DNA of 64,000 nucleotides from Sphingobacterium sp. ML3W (lineage in GTDB: Bacteria; Bacteroidota; Bacteroidia; Sphingobacteriales; Sphingobacteriaceae). Shown piece after piece: positions 28,033 through 38,260 of this stretch (position 1 is its first letter; each line of letters starts with the position of its first letter). Under the pieces are notes generated by a model that was not told the origin of the DNA, made no database searches, and saw nothing but the letters and a program-made list of their open reading frames with translations. Both the position numbers and the translations under genes were made by a program. The stretch lies in NCBI RefSeq assembly GCF_000747525.1, contig NZ_CP009278.1, forward strand, positions 2,356,001 through 2,420,000, read 5' to 3'.

Positions 28033-29517
28033 TTACCAGCGCCCTCCTGCGCCTCCTCCTCCTGAAGAACCACCTCCAAAACTTCCACCTCCCGAACTTC
28101 TTGAGCTGCTGGATCCACTTCCAGAACTACTTGAGGTGGACCTGACCAATCGTGCTGTGCTACTGGTGCCATGAGATAGGGTATAGCCACAGTATTTACA
28201 CAATTCATACTTTTCTTCTAATCCTCCAGCGGTATAAGTTGCCTTGGTAATCGTTTTTCGTAGATCTTTTTCTAATGTTTTATAATGGCATTGCGGGCAT
28301 GCCACTGTATTGTTGTTCTTGTCCCAAGGGATTAATTTAGTTTCACTCGTCTTACTGTTTACCCATACTTCGTATTCACGACTATTGATTTTTTCTTCCA
28401 TCAATTGTCCTGCGTCTAAAAATGACTTGATCTGTTTTGGACTGGTTTGGTCTCTGTTCATTCTTGACCAATTTCCTGAACTGTCGGGTGCTTCCAGTCG
28501 TCCTGCATGGAGCTGTAATCGTTTGATGGATCTCCCAAAATCTATCCATGCCAAAGGACTTATCAACAAGGGGATGAAATTCCATTTCAGAAATCGGCGT
28601 ACGGCACGCTGAATATTTTCCTCATCTTTATACGATGCTGTGACCACTGTAAGTCCGGCATTGTACTTCATCGCTAGCGTAATAACAGCAAAAATGAGCA
28701 AGAAATAGGGCAGGTTTTTAACTTGGTATACTTGTTCGACATTCTCCAAGACAAATGCGAAAATAAATATGGTGATAAACATCAACATACCCATACAGCC
28801 GCAACCACTGATCAAAGGTGTGAAGTAATTGCTTTTTTTGGTTATTTTCCCTTTTGTCATTTTGGTTACAGCGGTAATCCAGCCATAGAGCAATATAAAT
28901 AAGACTATAACTAATACTGAATTTCGTAAGGTCGGGTTTTTAATATTCCAGAAAGGGATGGATTCGGGCATTAAGCTGTCCAATTCGGCCTGTGCATCTG
29001 GCGAGCCCAACACTTTTTGGATAAATCTTGCGGTCTCCAAGACCCCTCTGTCATATTCATCCTGTCGGAAATTGGGTACTAGATACTGCTCGCCAATACG
29101 CTTCAGGTAGGCATCTGGCAATATGCTCTCCATGCCATAGCCTGATATAAAGCGATATTCATGTCTGTTTTTAGCAATAAAAAGAAGTAGACCATTATTA
29201 CTTTCTTTCTTCCCGATCCCCCAGGTATTGAATAGTTTTAGTGCAAACTCAAAGTCGTCATCGCCCAAGTAGTCGTCGACGATAACGATTGCAAATTCAC
29301 ATTTTGTGACCGAATCGATTTGCCAACTTATCGCATCGAGTTCGTTCGCTACGTTTTGAGAAAGGATATGATCGGGATTGGAAACAAAATGGATCTGCCC
29401 TTGAGTTTTGGGATTAGGAATGTTCTCAACGGTATACTGAGCAAAAGTAGCGGATGACCCTATTAGAAGAATTAGGGTAAAAACGGTGTGACTAATTTTT
29501 TTTAGAATTGTTGACAT
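28033..29517 (-). CDS. TPM domain protein (YgcG family) with Gly/Ser-rich tail
   Basis: The 494-residue product has a signal peptide (cleavage near FAQ, residue 27), a TPM domain (about 45-170, with FNTWGIGKKESNNGLLLFIA), then three membrane segments near 195-212, 237-260 and 265-280. A Cys pair (CPQCH) and a second (CKYCG) near residues 408-450 look like a zinc ribbon. The tail is almost pure Gly and Ser, ending GGRW, as in many YgcG proteins. TPM proteins have been linked to envelope and photosystem repair; the job here is unknown. Confidence 0.88.
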   Translation of the reverse strand: MSTILKKISHTVFTLILLIGSSATFAQYTVENIPNPKTQGQIHFVSNPDHILSQNVANELDAISWQIDSVTKCEFAIVIVDDYLGDDDFEFALKLFNTWGIGKKESNNGLLLFIAKNRHEYRFISGYGMESILPDAYLKRIGEQYLVPNFRQDEYDRGVLETARFIQKVLGSPDAQAELDSLMPESIPFWNIKNPTLRNSVLVIVLFILLYGWITAVTKMTKGKITKKSNYFTPLISGCGCMGMLMFITIFIFAFVLENVEQVYQVKNLPYFLLIFAVITLAMKYNAGLTVVTASYKDEENIQRAVRRFLKWNFIPLLISPLAWIDFGRSIKRLQLHAGRLEAPDSSGNWSRMNRDQTSPKQIKSFLDAGQLMEEKINSREYEVWVNSKTSETKLIPWDKNNNTVACPQCHYKTLEKDLRKTITKATYTAGGLEEKYELCKYCGYTLSHGTSSTARLVRSTSSSSGSGSSSSRSSGGGSFGGGSSGGGGAGGRW

Positions 29518-30063
29518 TACCTAAATTAAATTTTGTGTTTCGAACGTTAAAAACCCTTCATGCCCAGCTGTTTGATCCTGCTATACTATTTTGGATCTTA
29601 GAATGGAAAATATAAATGCCTATAATTTGGTCAATCAGATTAATTTTCATAGAGGTTTATTTTTCAGTGGAAATATACGGATTTTTTAGATGGTCGTATG
29701 TGAAAATTAAAGCCTTTTGACTTGGGTTAATTTGTTGTGAATTTAGGAATTTATGGTAAAGCTTGGTAAAATATAGAGTGTAATCTCTCTTCTTTGATTT
29801 TATTGTTAATCGCTGATACGTATAATACGCAGCTAAGATTAATAAAAACAGGGCCTCAGTTTTTCATCCCAGTTTTTATTGATTCAAATTATTTGTATCA
29901 TTGTGTAATCACGACCAATTGCGTGTATGATAAATACTTAATATTAAACCGCCATGTCAATCCATAGTAAGAAAAGTTGATTTCTGCTTTTTCAGAACAA
30001 GATGCTGTTAAGTTTGAACGAGCTCAATCATACAATTGAAACTAACCCTTATTCATAAATTAG
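29518..30063. other. Intergenic region between divergent genes, nothing recognised
   Basis: This 546-nt AT-rich stretch separates the TPM gene from the beta-helix gene. I see no ORF of note, no tRNA and no repeat. Promoters for both genes are expected here but I could not fix them. Confidence 0.5.
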
Positions 30064-31557
30064 ATGAAAAAAATCCAGTTATTGATTTTATTGCTGATGC
30101 CTTATTTTTTATCAGCAAGCACCTATTATTTAGACCCAACAGCAGGTAAGGATACTAATTCAGGCCTTTCTCCTCAAGACGCCTGGAGAAGTTTTAATAA
30201 GTTAGCTAACCTTCGCCTGAATGCCGGAGATTGTATAGCATTGAAACGAGGGGAGGTATTCGATCAAGTTCTAGAGCTTTCAGCTCAAGGTAGTTTTTTG
30301 GAGCCTATTATGGTTTCCGCCTATGGTCAAGGTCATAAGCCGATCATCAGAGCACCTGATCATTCATTATATGCCGTGCGCATCTTCAATAGTTCCTATT
30401 TGCAGCTCAAGGATATAGAAGTTGTCAACACGGGTTCCACAATATTGCCCAACCGTACCGGTGTTAAGCTCGAGAGTAGCAATTATGGAACAGCCCATAC
30501 CCTTGTATTGAGTGGTTTAGATATTAGAGATGTTAATGGCAGCTTGGTGAAGGGCGAAGGCGGAGGCTCGGGTATTTTAATCGAAAGTCGAGGTGATTCC
30601 ATCCTTTCTAATTTTGATGCATTATTGATCGAGGACTGTACCATCAAGAGATGCCAGCGGAATGGGATGATTTGGAGCGCCAACTGGAATCGGTACCACC
30701 GATGGTTCCCCAGTACCAATACCATTGTCCGAAATAATTTTATCCAGGGTGTTCCTGGGGATGGTATTGTACCCATTGCCTGTGTCAATACCTTGATAGA
30801 ATTCAATAAAATGGTAGATTGCCCAGAGATTTTGCCACAAACCGAAGCTGCGGCCGGATTTTGGCCTTGGAGCTGTGACAATACAACAATCCAATTTAAT
30901 GAAGTTACGGGGCATAATGCTCCTTGGGATGCACAGGGATTTGATTCCGATTATAACTGTCGGAATACCGTTATTCAATACAACTACAGCCACCAAAATG
31001 CTGGCGGATTTGTATTGATATGCAATTCTGGTGAATCGCGCGATCAAATAGGCAACATAGGTACTCGGGTGCAATACAATTTGAGTATAGATGACGGAAA
31101 CCGCATTAAACCTACTCGTGTGGGTATGTTTTCACCATCCATTCATATTGCCGGGCCTGCAAAAGAGACATCGATTTATAGAAACATCATCTATGCTGGC
31201 CCCAAAAGTGCTGAAAACGTACATCGCTCAGTACTCACCTCGGATTCCTGGGGTGGGTATGCCGATCAGACTAAGATTTTTGAAAACATATTCATAGCAC
31301 AGCAAAAATCGAGTTTTGATCTGCAGACTTCTACCAAGAATTTAACGATGGACAATACCTTTATCGGTGAATTTGATTCAAAGGTTATTCTAGCGAAGAC
31401 CAATAGGATGAATCCGGATTTGAAGGGCTATTCAGCAGAGGCATTGCGAGCTAGATTTTTAAAAATTAAATGTATCGCGCAAGGCAAGCAGGAAATCGTT
31501 TATTTGGATAGACAAGCGTTGGAAGATTTTTTTGATCAGACCGCTATTTCCAAATGA
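30064..31557 (+). CDS. Secreted right-handed parallel beta-helix protein
   Basis: The 497-residue product has a signal peptide (about 18 residues), the start YYLDPTAGKDTNSGLSP common to DUF1565/pectate-lyase-like proteins, and a long series of short strands with NxxIQFNxV-type rungs (IEFNKMV, IQFNEVT, IQYNYSH, VQYNLSI). This is the signature of a right-handed parallel beta-helix used by polysaccharide lyases and depolymerases. I cannot identify catalytic residues or the substrate. It stands alone, not beside a SusCD pair. Confidence 0.85.
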   Translation: MKKIQLLILLLMPYFLSASTYYLDPTAGKDTNSGLSPQDAWRSFNKLANLRLNAGDCIALKRGEVFDQVLELSAQGSFLEPIMVSAYGQGHKPIIRAPDHSLYAVRIFNSSYLQLKDIEVVNTGSTILPNRTGVKLESSNYGTAHTLVLSGLDIRDVNGSLVKGEGGGSGILIESRGDSILSNFDALLIEDCTIKRCQRNGMIWSANWNRYHRWFPSTNTIVRNNFIQGVPGDGIVPIACVNTLIEFNKMVDCPEILPQTEAAAGFWPWSCDNTTIQFNEVTGHNAPWDAQGFDSDYNCRNTVIQYNYSHQNAGGFVLICNSGESRDQIGNIGTRVQYNLSIDDGNRIKPTRVGMFSPSIHIAGPAKETSIYRNIIYAGPKSAENVHRSVLTSDSWGGYADQTKIFENIFIAQQKSSFDLQTSTKNLTMDNTFIGEFDSKVILAKTNRMNPDLKGYSAEALRARFLKIKCIAQGKQEIVYLDRQALEDFFDQTAISK

Positions 31558-31980
31558 TAATGATTTAAACACTAGATGCTGAAACTTTATGTCAAAATGA
31601 TACAGGGTTCATTCTCTGTGTTTTCTATACAAAAAATAATGTTGCCATGAGATAATGCTGTTTGCTTTTTCTTTGGATGCTATTCCACTTAGTATTTGAC
31701 CTTTTGAAAATCTTATCTATTATTTTTCATATTGTTTTAATCTGAGTGAATTATTATTTTATATTGGCCAGAATGGCATAACGTGGATATTTTTAATCTG
31801 CAAATAGCGGAATCGTATCATTAAGAAAGTCAGCCCTATGAACGTAAAAAAAAATGCTTAGCTTCAGGTCAGATTTCTATAGAAGTGTATTTTTTTGAAC
31901 ACAAAAAAAGTAATCTGTACTCTTGTATGCCTCAAAATATTTGGAATTCACATTTCTTAACTACTAAATTGTAAAGTGCA
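31558..31980. other. Intergenic region, nothing recognised
   Basis: This 423-nt AT-rich stretch lies between two genes on the same strand. I saw neither an ORF, a clear terminator nor a repeat. Confidence 0.5.
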
Positions 31981-32805
31981 ATGCATAAACTTAAAAGAAA
32001 AGGTATCAGATCTCAATTGAAAGAAAGAGATATATTTTCCAATAAAGGAGATTATGGTCATGCACTTATCATTGCGGGTCGAAAAGGCAGTATGGGAGCT
32101 GCTGTGATATCAGCCAAGGCAGCGATAAGGTCGGGTGTTGGATTGTTGACGGTAAGCGTACCCGCTGATGAAAGACTTATTATGCAAACTACTGTCCCCG
32201 AAGCAATGCTCGATATGAGAGAAGAAAAGCAGCATCAGATAGAAAAGTTCTCGGCAATAGGGATAGGCCCGGGTCTGGGTACCGATAGCGCTTCGGAAGA
32301 ATTGTTGATTAAGGCCCTGACGCAATTTAACAAGCCTTTAGTGTTGGATGCAGATGGATTGAACATCATTTCTAATGCAAAAAAACTGTTGCTGCAGATA
32401 CCAGCAGGGACCATCATCACACCTCACCCCAAAGAGTTCGATCGGCTGTTTGGCACCCATCAAAATAGAGAAGATCGGATCAATACCGCAATCAAAAAAG
32501 CAAAAGAATACCATATCATTATTGTATTAAAAGGGCATGAAACGGCGGTAATATCGGATGAGCAAATCGTGTACAATACCACCGGTAATGCTGGTCTTGC
32601 AAAAGGCGGGTCTGGAGATGCGTTGACCGGGTTGATCACCTCCTTTTTAGCTCAGGGATATGTACCTTTTAGCGCCGCGAGTATAGGTGTGTTTATTCAT
32701 GGTTTGGCAGCTGACCTTACCTTAAAAACGCAAACTATGGAAACCATGATCATAACTGATGTTATTGAGAATTTTGCTAACGCTTTTAAAAGAGTCCGTC
32801 AATAA
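31981..32805 (+). CDS. nnrD: ADP/ATP-dependent NAD(P)H-hydrate dehydratase
   Basis: The 274-residue product is the carbohydrate-kinase-like dehydratase domain that returns damaged NADHX/NADPHX to NAD(P)H. Visible signatures are HALIIAGRKGSMGAAVISA (about residues 23-41), GPGLGTD near 92 and the catalytic GGSGDALTG near 203-211. In many bacteria this domain is fused to the NnrE epimerase; here it stands alone, so an epimerase must be encoded elsewhere. Confidence 0.93.
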   Translation: MHKLKRKGIRSQLKERDIFSNKGDYGHALIIAGRKGSMGAAVISAKAAIRSGVGLLTVSVPADERLIMQTTVPEAMLDMREEKQHQIEKFSAIGIGPGLGTDSASEELLIKALTQFNKPLVLDADGLNIISNAKKLLLQIPAGTIITPHPKEFDRLFGTHQNREDRINTAIKKAKEYHIIIVLKGHETAVISDEQIVYNTTGNAGLAKGGSGDALTGLITSFLAQGYVPFSAASIGVFIHGLAADLTLKTQTMETMIITDVIENFANAFKRVRQ

Positions 32806-32955
32806 AATTTGTTTCTAAGTAAGCCTTATCTCTCTTATTATAAGGTTAATTGATGTTATAGTCTATTCTTGAATGTTTCATAGTTTGTTGAATTTTATTT
32901 GCATTAAAATTAATTTTATTATTACCTTTACTCAAGGTTATAAGCCAATCATTTT

Positions 32956-33621
32956 ATGAAAAAAACACTGCTTTTGCTTACCTTATCTTCGGGGTTATTA
33001 ACGCTGCAACAAGGGCTAGCGCAACAAATGAAAGATTATGTTGTCACGATGAAAGGAGATACCATCTATGGTGAAATGGGCTCTGTGAAAAATAAAAAGG
33101 TCTATATGCTGGTTAATGGTGAAAAGAAAACTTATTAACCTCCTCAAATTTATCGTATATATAACCACAATACGGATAAGCATTACGCGACCTCTTTTAT
33201 AGAATTGGGGATGGAGAAGATAAAAGATTCGGATCCCAAAATGTATGTCATAAAAGAAAAGGTGAGATTGAAAAACAAACCACTTTTTACAGAAATATTG
33301 CATGATGGGGATATCATCGTATATAATTTTAAAAGGCAAGGTAATAGAGGTAGTTTTTCGACACCTACTAATTTTTATTATGCGCTGAAACGATCAACTG
33401 GTGAAATTGCAGAACTGAAGATGTCTGGTTTTTTCCTGTTGGGAAGAATGTCTAAGAAAAACCGTAATCTCAATTTAACTAAAATGATGGAAGATGAGCC
33501 TGAATTGATTGAAAGACTAGAGAATGAGGAAAAGGTGGATTATGATGTGTTTTCCAATTATATAAAGGAATACAATGTGCTAAAAAAAGCACAAAATGTA
33601 AATCCGCTGGAAATATTCTAG
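32956..33621 (+). pseudogene. Secreted hypothetical protein interrupted by an in-frame TAA
   Basis: Codons 1-60 (32956-33135) encode a signal peptide (cleavage near LAQ, residue 22) and the start of a mature protein that ends at TAA 33136-33138. The same frame continues without another stop to 33621, adding 160 codons, and reads PPQIYRIYN right after the stop, in keeping with a continuous domain. One base change in that codon (for example to CAA, GAA or AAA) would give a 221-residue protein. The family is not recognised; the signal peptide plus VVTMKGDTIYGE recalls secreted Bacteroidota proteins of unknown role. It may be a recent pseudogene or a sequence error. Confidence 0.7.
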
Positions 33622-33670
33622 TCCAATAAAACCCCACATTAAACATATCTGTTTACCTATAGATGAGAGG

Positions 33671-33706
33671 AAGAAGGAAGCCTAAAGTTGTGACTAGGGC
33701 TTCTTA
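33671..33706. terminator. Imperfect hairpin between convergent genes
   Basis: AAGAAGGAAGCCTA pairs with TAGGGCTTCTT, with one bulge, around a ten-base loop. It lies between the broken gene and the convergent AraC gene. Confidence 0.5.
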
Positions 33707-34606
33707 ATTTACTGTTCTATATTCAGTAGGCGACATCCCTACTTTTTGCTTGAACAGTCTGGTGAAATGTTGGGGGTAGCTGAAGCCCAACTCATAGGCG
33801 ATCTGGCTGATGGATTTATCATGGTCGAATATACGTTGCTTGGCTAGGTCGATTACCTTCGTTTGGATATATTCTTGCGCTGTAATACCCGTTTCGCTTT
33901 TAATCAGATCTCCAAAGTAATTTGCGGAAAGGTTTAGTTCCCAAGCGAAATAGGCAACGGTAGGTAAACCTTTGGTTGATGCCTTGTTCTCTGAAAAATA
34001 AGCCATTAATAAATCTTCAAATTTTTCCAGTACTCCTTTATTCGAGTGATCTCTGGTTACGAATTGTCTATCATAAAAACGGTTACAGTAGTTCAAGAAC
34101 AGTTCAATATTAGATGAGATTAATGTTTTACTATGTTGGTCTATGCTGTGTTCCATTTCATATTGAATTTTGGAAAAGCAATCCAGTGCAATCTGTCGTT
34201 CTTTTTCGGATAAGTGCAATGCTTCGTTGACATCGTAAGAAAAGAAGTTATACGCTTGAATTTTATCTCCTAAAGAAGTCCCTTTTATTAAATCGGGATG
34301 GAACAGCAGGGCCCATCCATAAGGTTGAAATGTCGTAACATTGGGCTGAACACCTAGTACTTGTCCAGGTGCGATAAAAACGAGGGTACCTTCCTGAAAG
34401 TCATAGTTATGACGACCGTACTTCAATTCTCCACATTTTATTTCTTTTAAATATATAGCATATAGGCCAAAGTTGAACGTCTGTGCTGGCATCGGTACGG
34501 CTTGCGATAGGTCGATGACGGTAACTAAAGGGTGCAAAGTCTCTACACCACGCATTTTGTTGTAGGTGTCTACACTATCTAATTTTATTATATCTTCCAT
34601 AACCAT
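33704..34606 (-). CDS. AraC family transcriptional regulator
   Basis: The 300-residue product has an N-terminal cupin-like ligand domain (about residues 25-150) and a C-terminal double helix-turn-helix (about 200-300) with SISQIAYELGFSYPQHFTRLF and the end KVGMSPTEYR. This arrangement fits ligand-responsive activators. It is divergent from the aldo/keto reductase; a direct-repeat block in the shared intergenic region recurs before the alcohol dehydrogenase, so it probably controls both. ATG at 34606 or 34600 may be used. Confidence 0.92.
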   Translation of the reverse strand: MVMEDIIKLDSVDTYNKMRGVETLHPLVTVIDLSQAVPMPAQTFNFGLYAIYLKEIKCGELKYGRHNYDFQEGTLVFIAPGQVLGVQPNVTTFQPYGWALLFHPDLIKGTSLGDKIQAYNFFSYDVNEALHLSEKERQIALDCFSKIQYEMEHSIDQHSKTLISSNIELFLNYCNRFYDRQFVTRDHSNKGVLEKFEDLLMAYFSENKASTKGLPTVAYFAWELNLSANYFGDLIKSETGITAQEYIQTKVIDLAKQRIFDHDKSISQIAYELGFSYPQHFTRLFKQKVGMSPTEYRTVN

Positions 34607-34664
34607 TTGCTTTATTAATTCAAAATTAACGATTTAGTATCATATCTGCATGGGATTGAGTAAG

Positions 34665-34718
34665 TAACCGTAAAAATGGTAGGTATAACCGTAATCTGTA
34701 TACGGACAAATCAAATTA
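34665..34718 (+). promoter_or_regulatory. Putative AraC-regulator site upstream of the aldo/keto reductase
   Basis: TAACCGTAA occurs at 34665 and again at 34686, a direct repeat with a 21-nt period, followed by TCTGTATACGG and AAATTAA. Most of this block is repeated at 23436-23490, the same distance before the alcohol dehydrogenase. It lies 59 nt from the AraC start, so autoregulation is also possible. Confidence 0.6.
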
Positions 34719-34881
34719 ATCTGTTCAATTTTGTTATATCGTGCTAAAAGGAAGATGGCATTGAAGCATTTACTGAGTTTGAACATAGTTATTAATAAGC
34801 TTGTCTCTTTTGTAATATAAAACTCTCAAAAGAGTTTTAAATGTTTGTGAAACTGAAGTATAACCATTAAAAATAAAAAGA

Positions 34882-36024
<1,143 letters not shown>

Positions 36025-36058
36025 CAATTGCAAGGTATCTTTCCAATAAAAAGAATAT

Positions 36059-36095
36059 AAAATACACAAGCATCCGCAGAAGCTTGTGTATTTTT
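36059..36095. terminator. Terminator between aldo/keto reductase and SulP genes
   Basis: AAAATACACAAGC pairs perfectly with GCTTGTGTATTTT around a ten-base loop. It ends only 15 nt before the SulP ATG, so its T-run overlaps a possible -7 element (TATTTTTG, 36089-36096). Confidence 0.75.
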
Positions 36096-36109
36096 GCATA
36101 AAAAAAGTA

Positions 36110-37648
36110 ATGAACGCAGTACTTCGATATTTGAATCCACATGGTAAAATAAATTATAGCGTAGAGCTATTAGCCGGATTGACCGTTGCTATGACCATGA
36201 TTCCTGAATCATTGTCATTTGCAATATTGGCAGGTCTGTCTCCATTGACAGGTCTTTATGCCGCGTTTATGATGGGTTTGGTCACCGCTTTTTTAGGAGG
36301 ACGGCCCGGCATGATATCTGGTGGTGCGGGTGCAACTGTCGTTACACTCATCGCGCTGATCAGTATGCACGGTGTCGAATATCTGTTTGCAACAGTGGTA
36401 CTCGCCGGTGTTCTGCAGTTTTTGGTGGGTGCTTTTAAATTCGGAAAGTTTGTTCGATTGATTCCTCAGCCAGTGATGTATGGCTTCTTGAATGGTTTAG
36501 CTGTTATCATCTTTATGTCTCAGGTAGAGCAGTTTAAAGTAGTCGATGCTGATGGTGTCACGCATTGGCTTTCGGGTTCTACTGGATACATTATGCTTGC
36601 CTTGACGTTATTCTCTGCGCTTCTGGTTTATATATTTCCAAAGATATCGAAAGCTATCCCAGCTTCCCTGGTTGCCATCCTTGCTACTTTTCTGGTCGTA
36701 TACTTCTTTAAAATAGATACCAAGACGGTTGGTGATATTGCTTCTGTTAAAGGTAATCTACCTGCGTTCCACATACCGATGATACCCTTCAATTGGGAGA
36801 CGTTGACGATTATCTTTCCTTTTGCGTTGGTCATGGCTTCTGTTGGTATGATTGAATCCTTGTTGACGTTATCGATGGTCGATGAGCTTACTGCAACCAA
36901 AGGTAATGCTAATCGAGAAGCTATGGCACAGGGTACAGCAAATGTTGTTAATGGCTTCTTTGGTGGCATGGGCGGTTGTGCCATGGTTGCGCAAACTTTG
37001 GTCAACATCAACGCGGGCTCACGCTCGCGTCTATCGGGTATCATTGGGGCATTGACCATTTTAGCGATTATTTTGGTGGCAGCACCTTTTATCGAGCTGA
37101 TACCTATGGCAGCCTTGGTAGGGGTGATGATGGTCGTGGCTATCGGCACTTTTCAATGGGTTTCTTTTCGGATCATCACGAAAATGCCTAAATCGGATAT
37201 CCTTGTTGGTATGTTGGTTGCACTGATCACAATTGTGCTGCACAACCTGGCTTTAGCTGTGCTAGTTGGTGTCGTTATTTCTGCCCTGGTCTTTGCCTGG
37301 GATAATGCAAAACGTATCCGTGCACGAAAAACGACCGTTGAGGAGGGAAATAAAGTATACGAAATATATGGGCCGTTGTTCTTTGGTTCTGTGGCTGGTT
37401 TTTTGGAGAAATTTGAAGTTAGCGAGGATCCAGAGCTCGTGATTGTCGATTTTAAAGAAAGTAAGATAACGGATATGAGTGCTATCGATGCGGTCAATAA
37501 GTTAGCTGAAAAGTATAGAATGCAATCCAAGACGCTAAGATTGCGTCATTTGAGCCAAGATTGTAAGGCAATCTTGAAGAAAGCAAATAGTTCGGTAGCG
37601 ATAGAGATTTCGGAAAATGATCCAACTTATAAAGTAATGCCCAAATAA
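36110..37648 (+). CDS. SulP family inorganic anion transporter with STAS domain
   Basis: From ATG 36110 the product is 512 residues; eight extra codons upstream (from 36086) fall in the terminator hairpin and are unlikely. About ten to twelve hydrophobic segments precede a cytoplasmic STAS domain (about 420-510, with VIVDFKESKITDMSAIDAV). The N-terminal PESLSFAILAGLSPLTGLY motif is characteristic. SulP proteins carry sulfate, bicarbonate or similar anions. The gene sits alone, so the ion is not determined. Confidence 0.93.
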   Translation: MNAVLRYLNPHGKINYSVELLAGLTVAMTMIPESLSFAILAGLSPLTGLYAAFMMGLVTAFLGGRPGMISGGAGATVVTLIALISMHGVEYLFATVVLAGVLQFLVGAFKFGKFVRLIPQPVMYGFLNGLAVIIFMSQVEQFKVVDADGVTHWLSGSTGYIMLALTLFSALLVYIFPKISKAIPASLVAILATFLVVYFFKIDTKTVGDIASVKGNLPAFHIPMIPFNWETLTIIFPFALVMASVGMIESLLTLSMVDELTATKGNANREAMAQGTANVVNGFFGGMGGCAMVAQTLVNINAGSRSRLSGIIGALTILAIILVAAPFIELIPMAALVGVMMVVAIGTFQWVSFRIITKMPKSDILVGMLVALITIVLHNLALAVLVGVVISALVFAWDNAKRIRARKTTVEEGNKVYEIYGPLFFGSVAGFLEKFEVSEDPELVIVDFKESKITDMSAIDAVNKLAEKYRMQSKTLRLRHLSQDCKAILKKANSSVAIEISENDPTYKVMPK

Positions 37649-37659
37649 ATTTTAGCTAC

Positions 37660-37693
37660 TGACAATAGGTTGTCAATATCACGGCTATTTTTG
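37660..37693 (+). promoter_or_regulatory. Promoter candidate with small inverted repeat before the DinB gene
   Basis: TGACAA-N4-TTGTCA (37660-37675) is a perfect inverted repeat immediately before TATTTTTG (37686-37693), a TAnnTTTG -7 element. The operator-like position suggests regulation, but the binding protein is unknown. Confidence 0.4.
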
Positions 37694-37718
37694 ACATATC
37701 AATTTAAAATAGAGCGAT

Positions 37719-38189
37719 ATGAATACAGTAGCAATTATTTCGAAAGAAGAATTATTGAAACATTGGTTGGGACATCGAAACCTAACAAGAAAGACAATTG
37801 AAAAATTTACTGAAGAGGACCTTTTTACTTTTTCGATACCGGGAATGCGGACATTTGGTGAATTGGCCAATGAGTTGATATCAATCGCTGTACCTGGGTT
37901 GACAGGTATTGTCAATAGACAGGTAACCGGTTACTCCGAAGCGAATAAATACGAAACCAAAGCTGCTATATTGGAAGTATGGGATCAGCATACAGAAGAG
38001 CTCAAACAACTTTGGGCGCAACTCAAAGAGGAGGATTTTCATCAGACTTTTAACCTGTTTGGTGAATATGAGTTCCCGATTATAGAGAATGTTCTCTATT
38101 TTATCGATAATGAAGTACATCATCGTGCACAGGGATTTGTGTATCTGCGCGCTTTAGGTATCGTACCTCCATTTTTCTGGGACCGTTAA
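37719..38189 (+). CDS. DinB family protein
   Basis: The 156-residue product fits the DinB/YfiT four-helix bundle. Likely metal-site histidines are in KHWLGHRN near residues 14-20 and NEVHHRAQGFVYLR near 131-144. DinB-like proteins include thiol-dependent transferases and many of unknown role. The WYL-type regulator encoded convergently just downstream is a common neighbour and may regulate it. Confidence 0.9.
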   Translation: MNTVAIISKEELLKHWLGHRNLTRKTIEKFTEEDLFTFSIPGMRTFGELANELISIAVPGLTGIVNRQVTGYSEANKYETKAAILEVWDQHTEELKQLWAQLKEEDFHQTFNLFGEYEFPIIENVLYFIDNEVHHRAQGFVYLRALGIVPPFFWDR

Positions 38190-38220
38190 GATCTTTTTCT
38201 ATAATAGCAGTTATCGATAG

Positions 38221-38260
38221 GAGAGAAGGCCTAATTTGTATGAGGCCTTCTTTCTTATTT
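38221..38260. terminator. Bidirectional terminator between DinB and WYL genes
   Basis: AGAAGGCCT pairs with AGGCCTTCT, extended by weaker pairs at the base, and is followed by a T-rich stretch on each side. Confidence 0.8.

Noticed and set aside
28033..28140. Gly/Ser-rich repeats at the end of the TPM protein as a variable tandem repeat
   Set aside because: Codon use is irregular and such tails are usual in YgcG proteins; there is no exact repeat unit.
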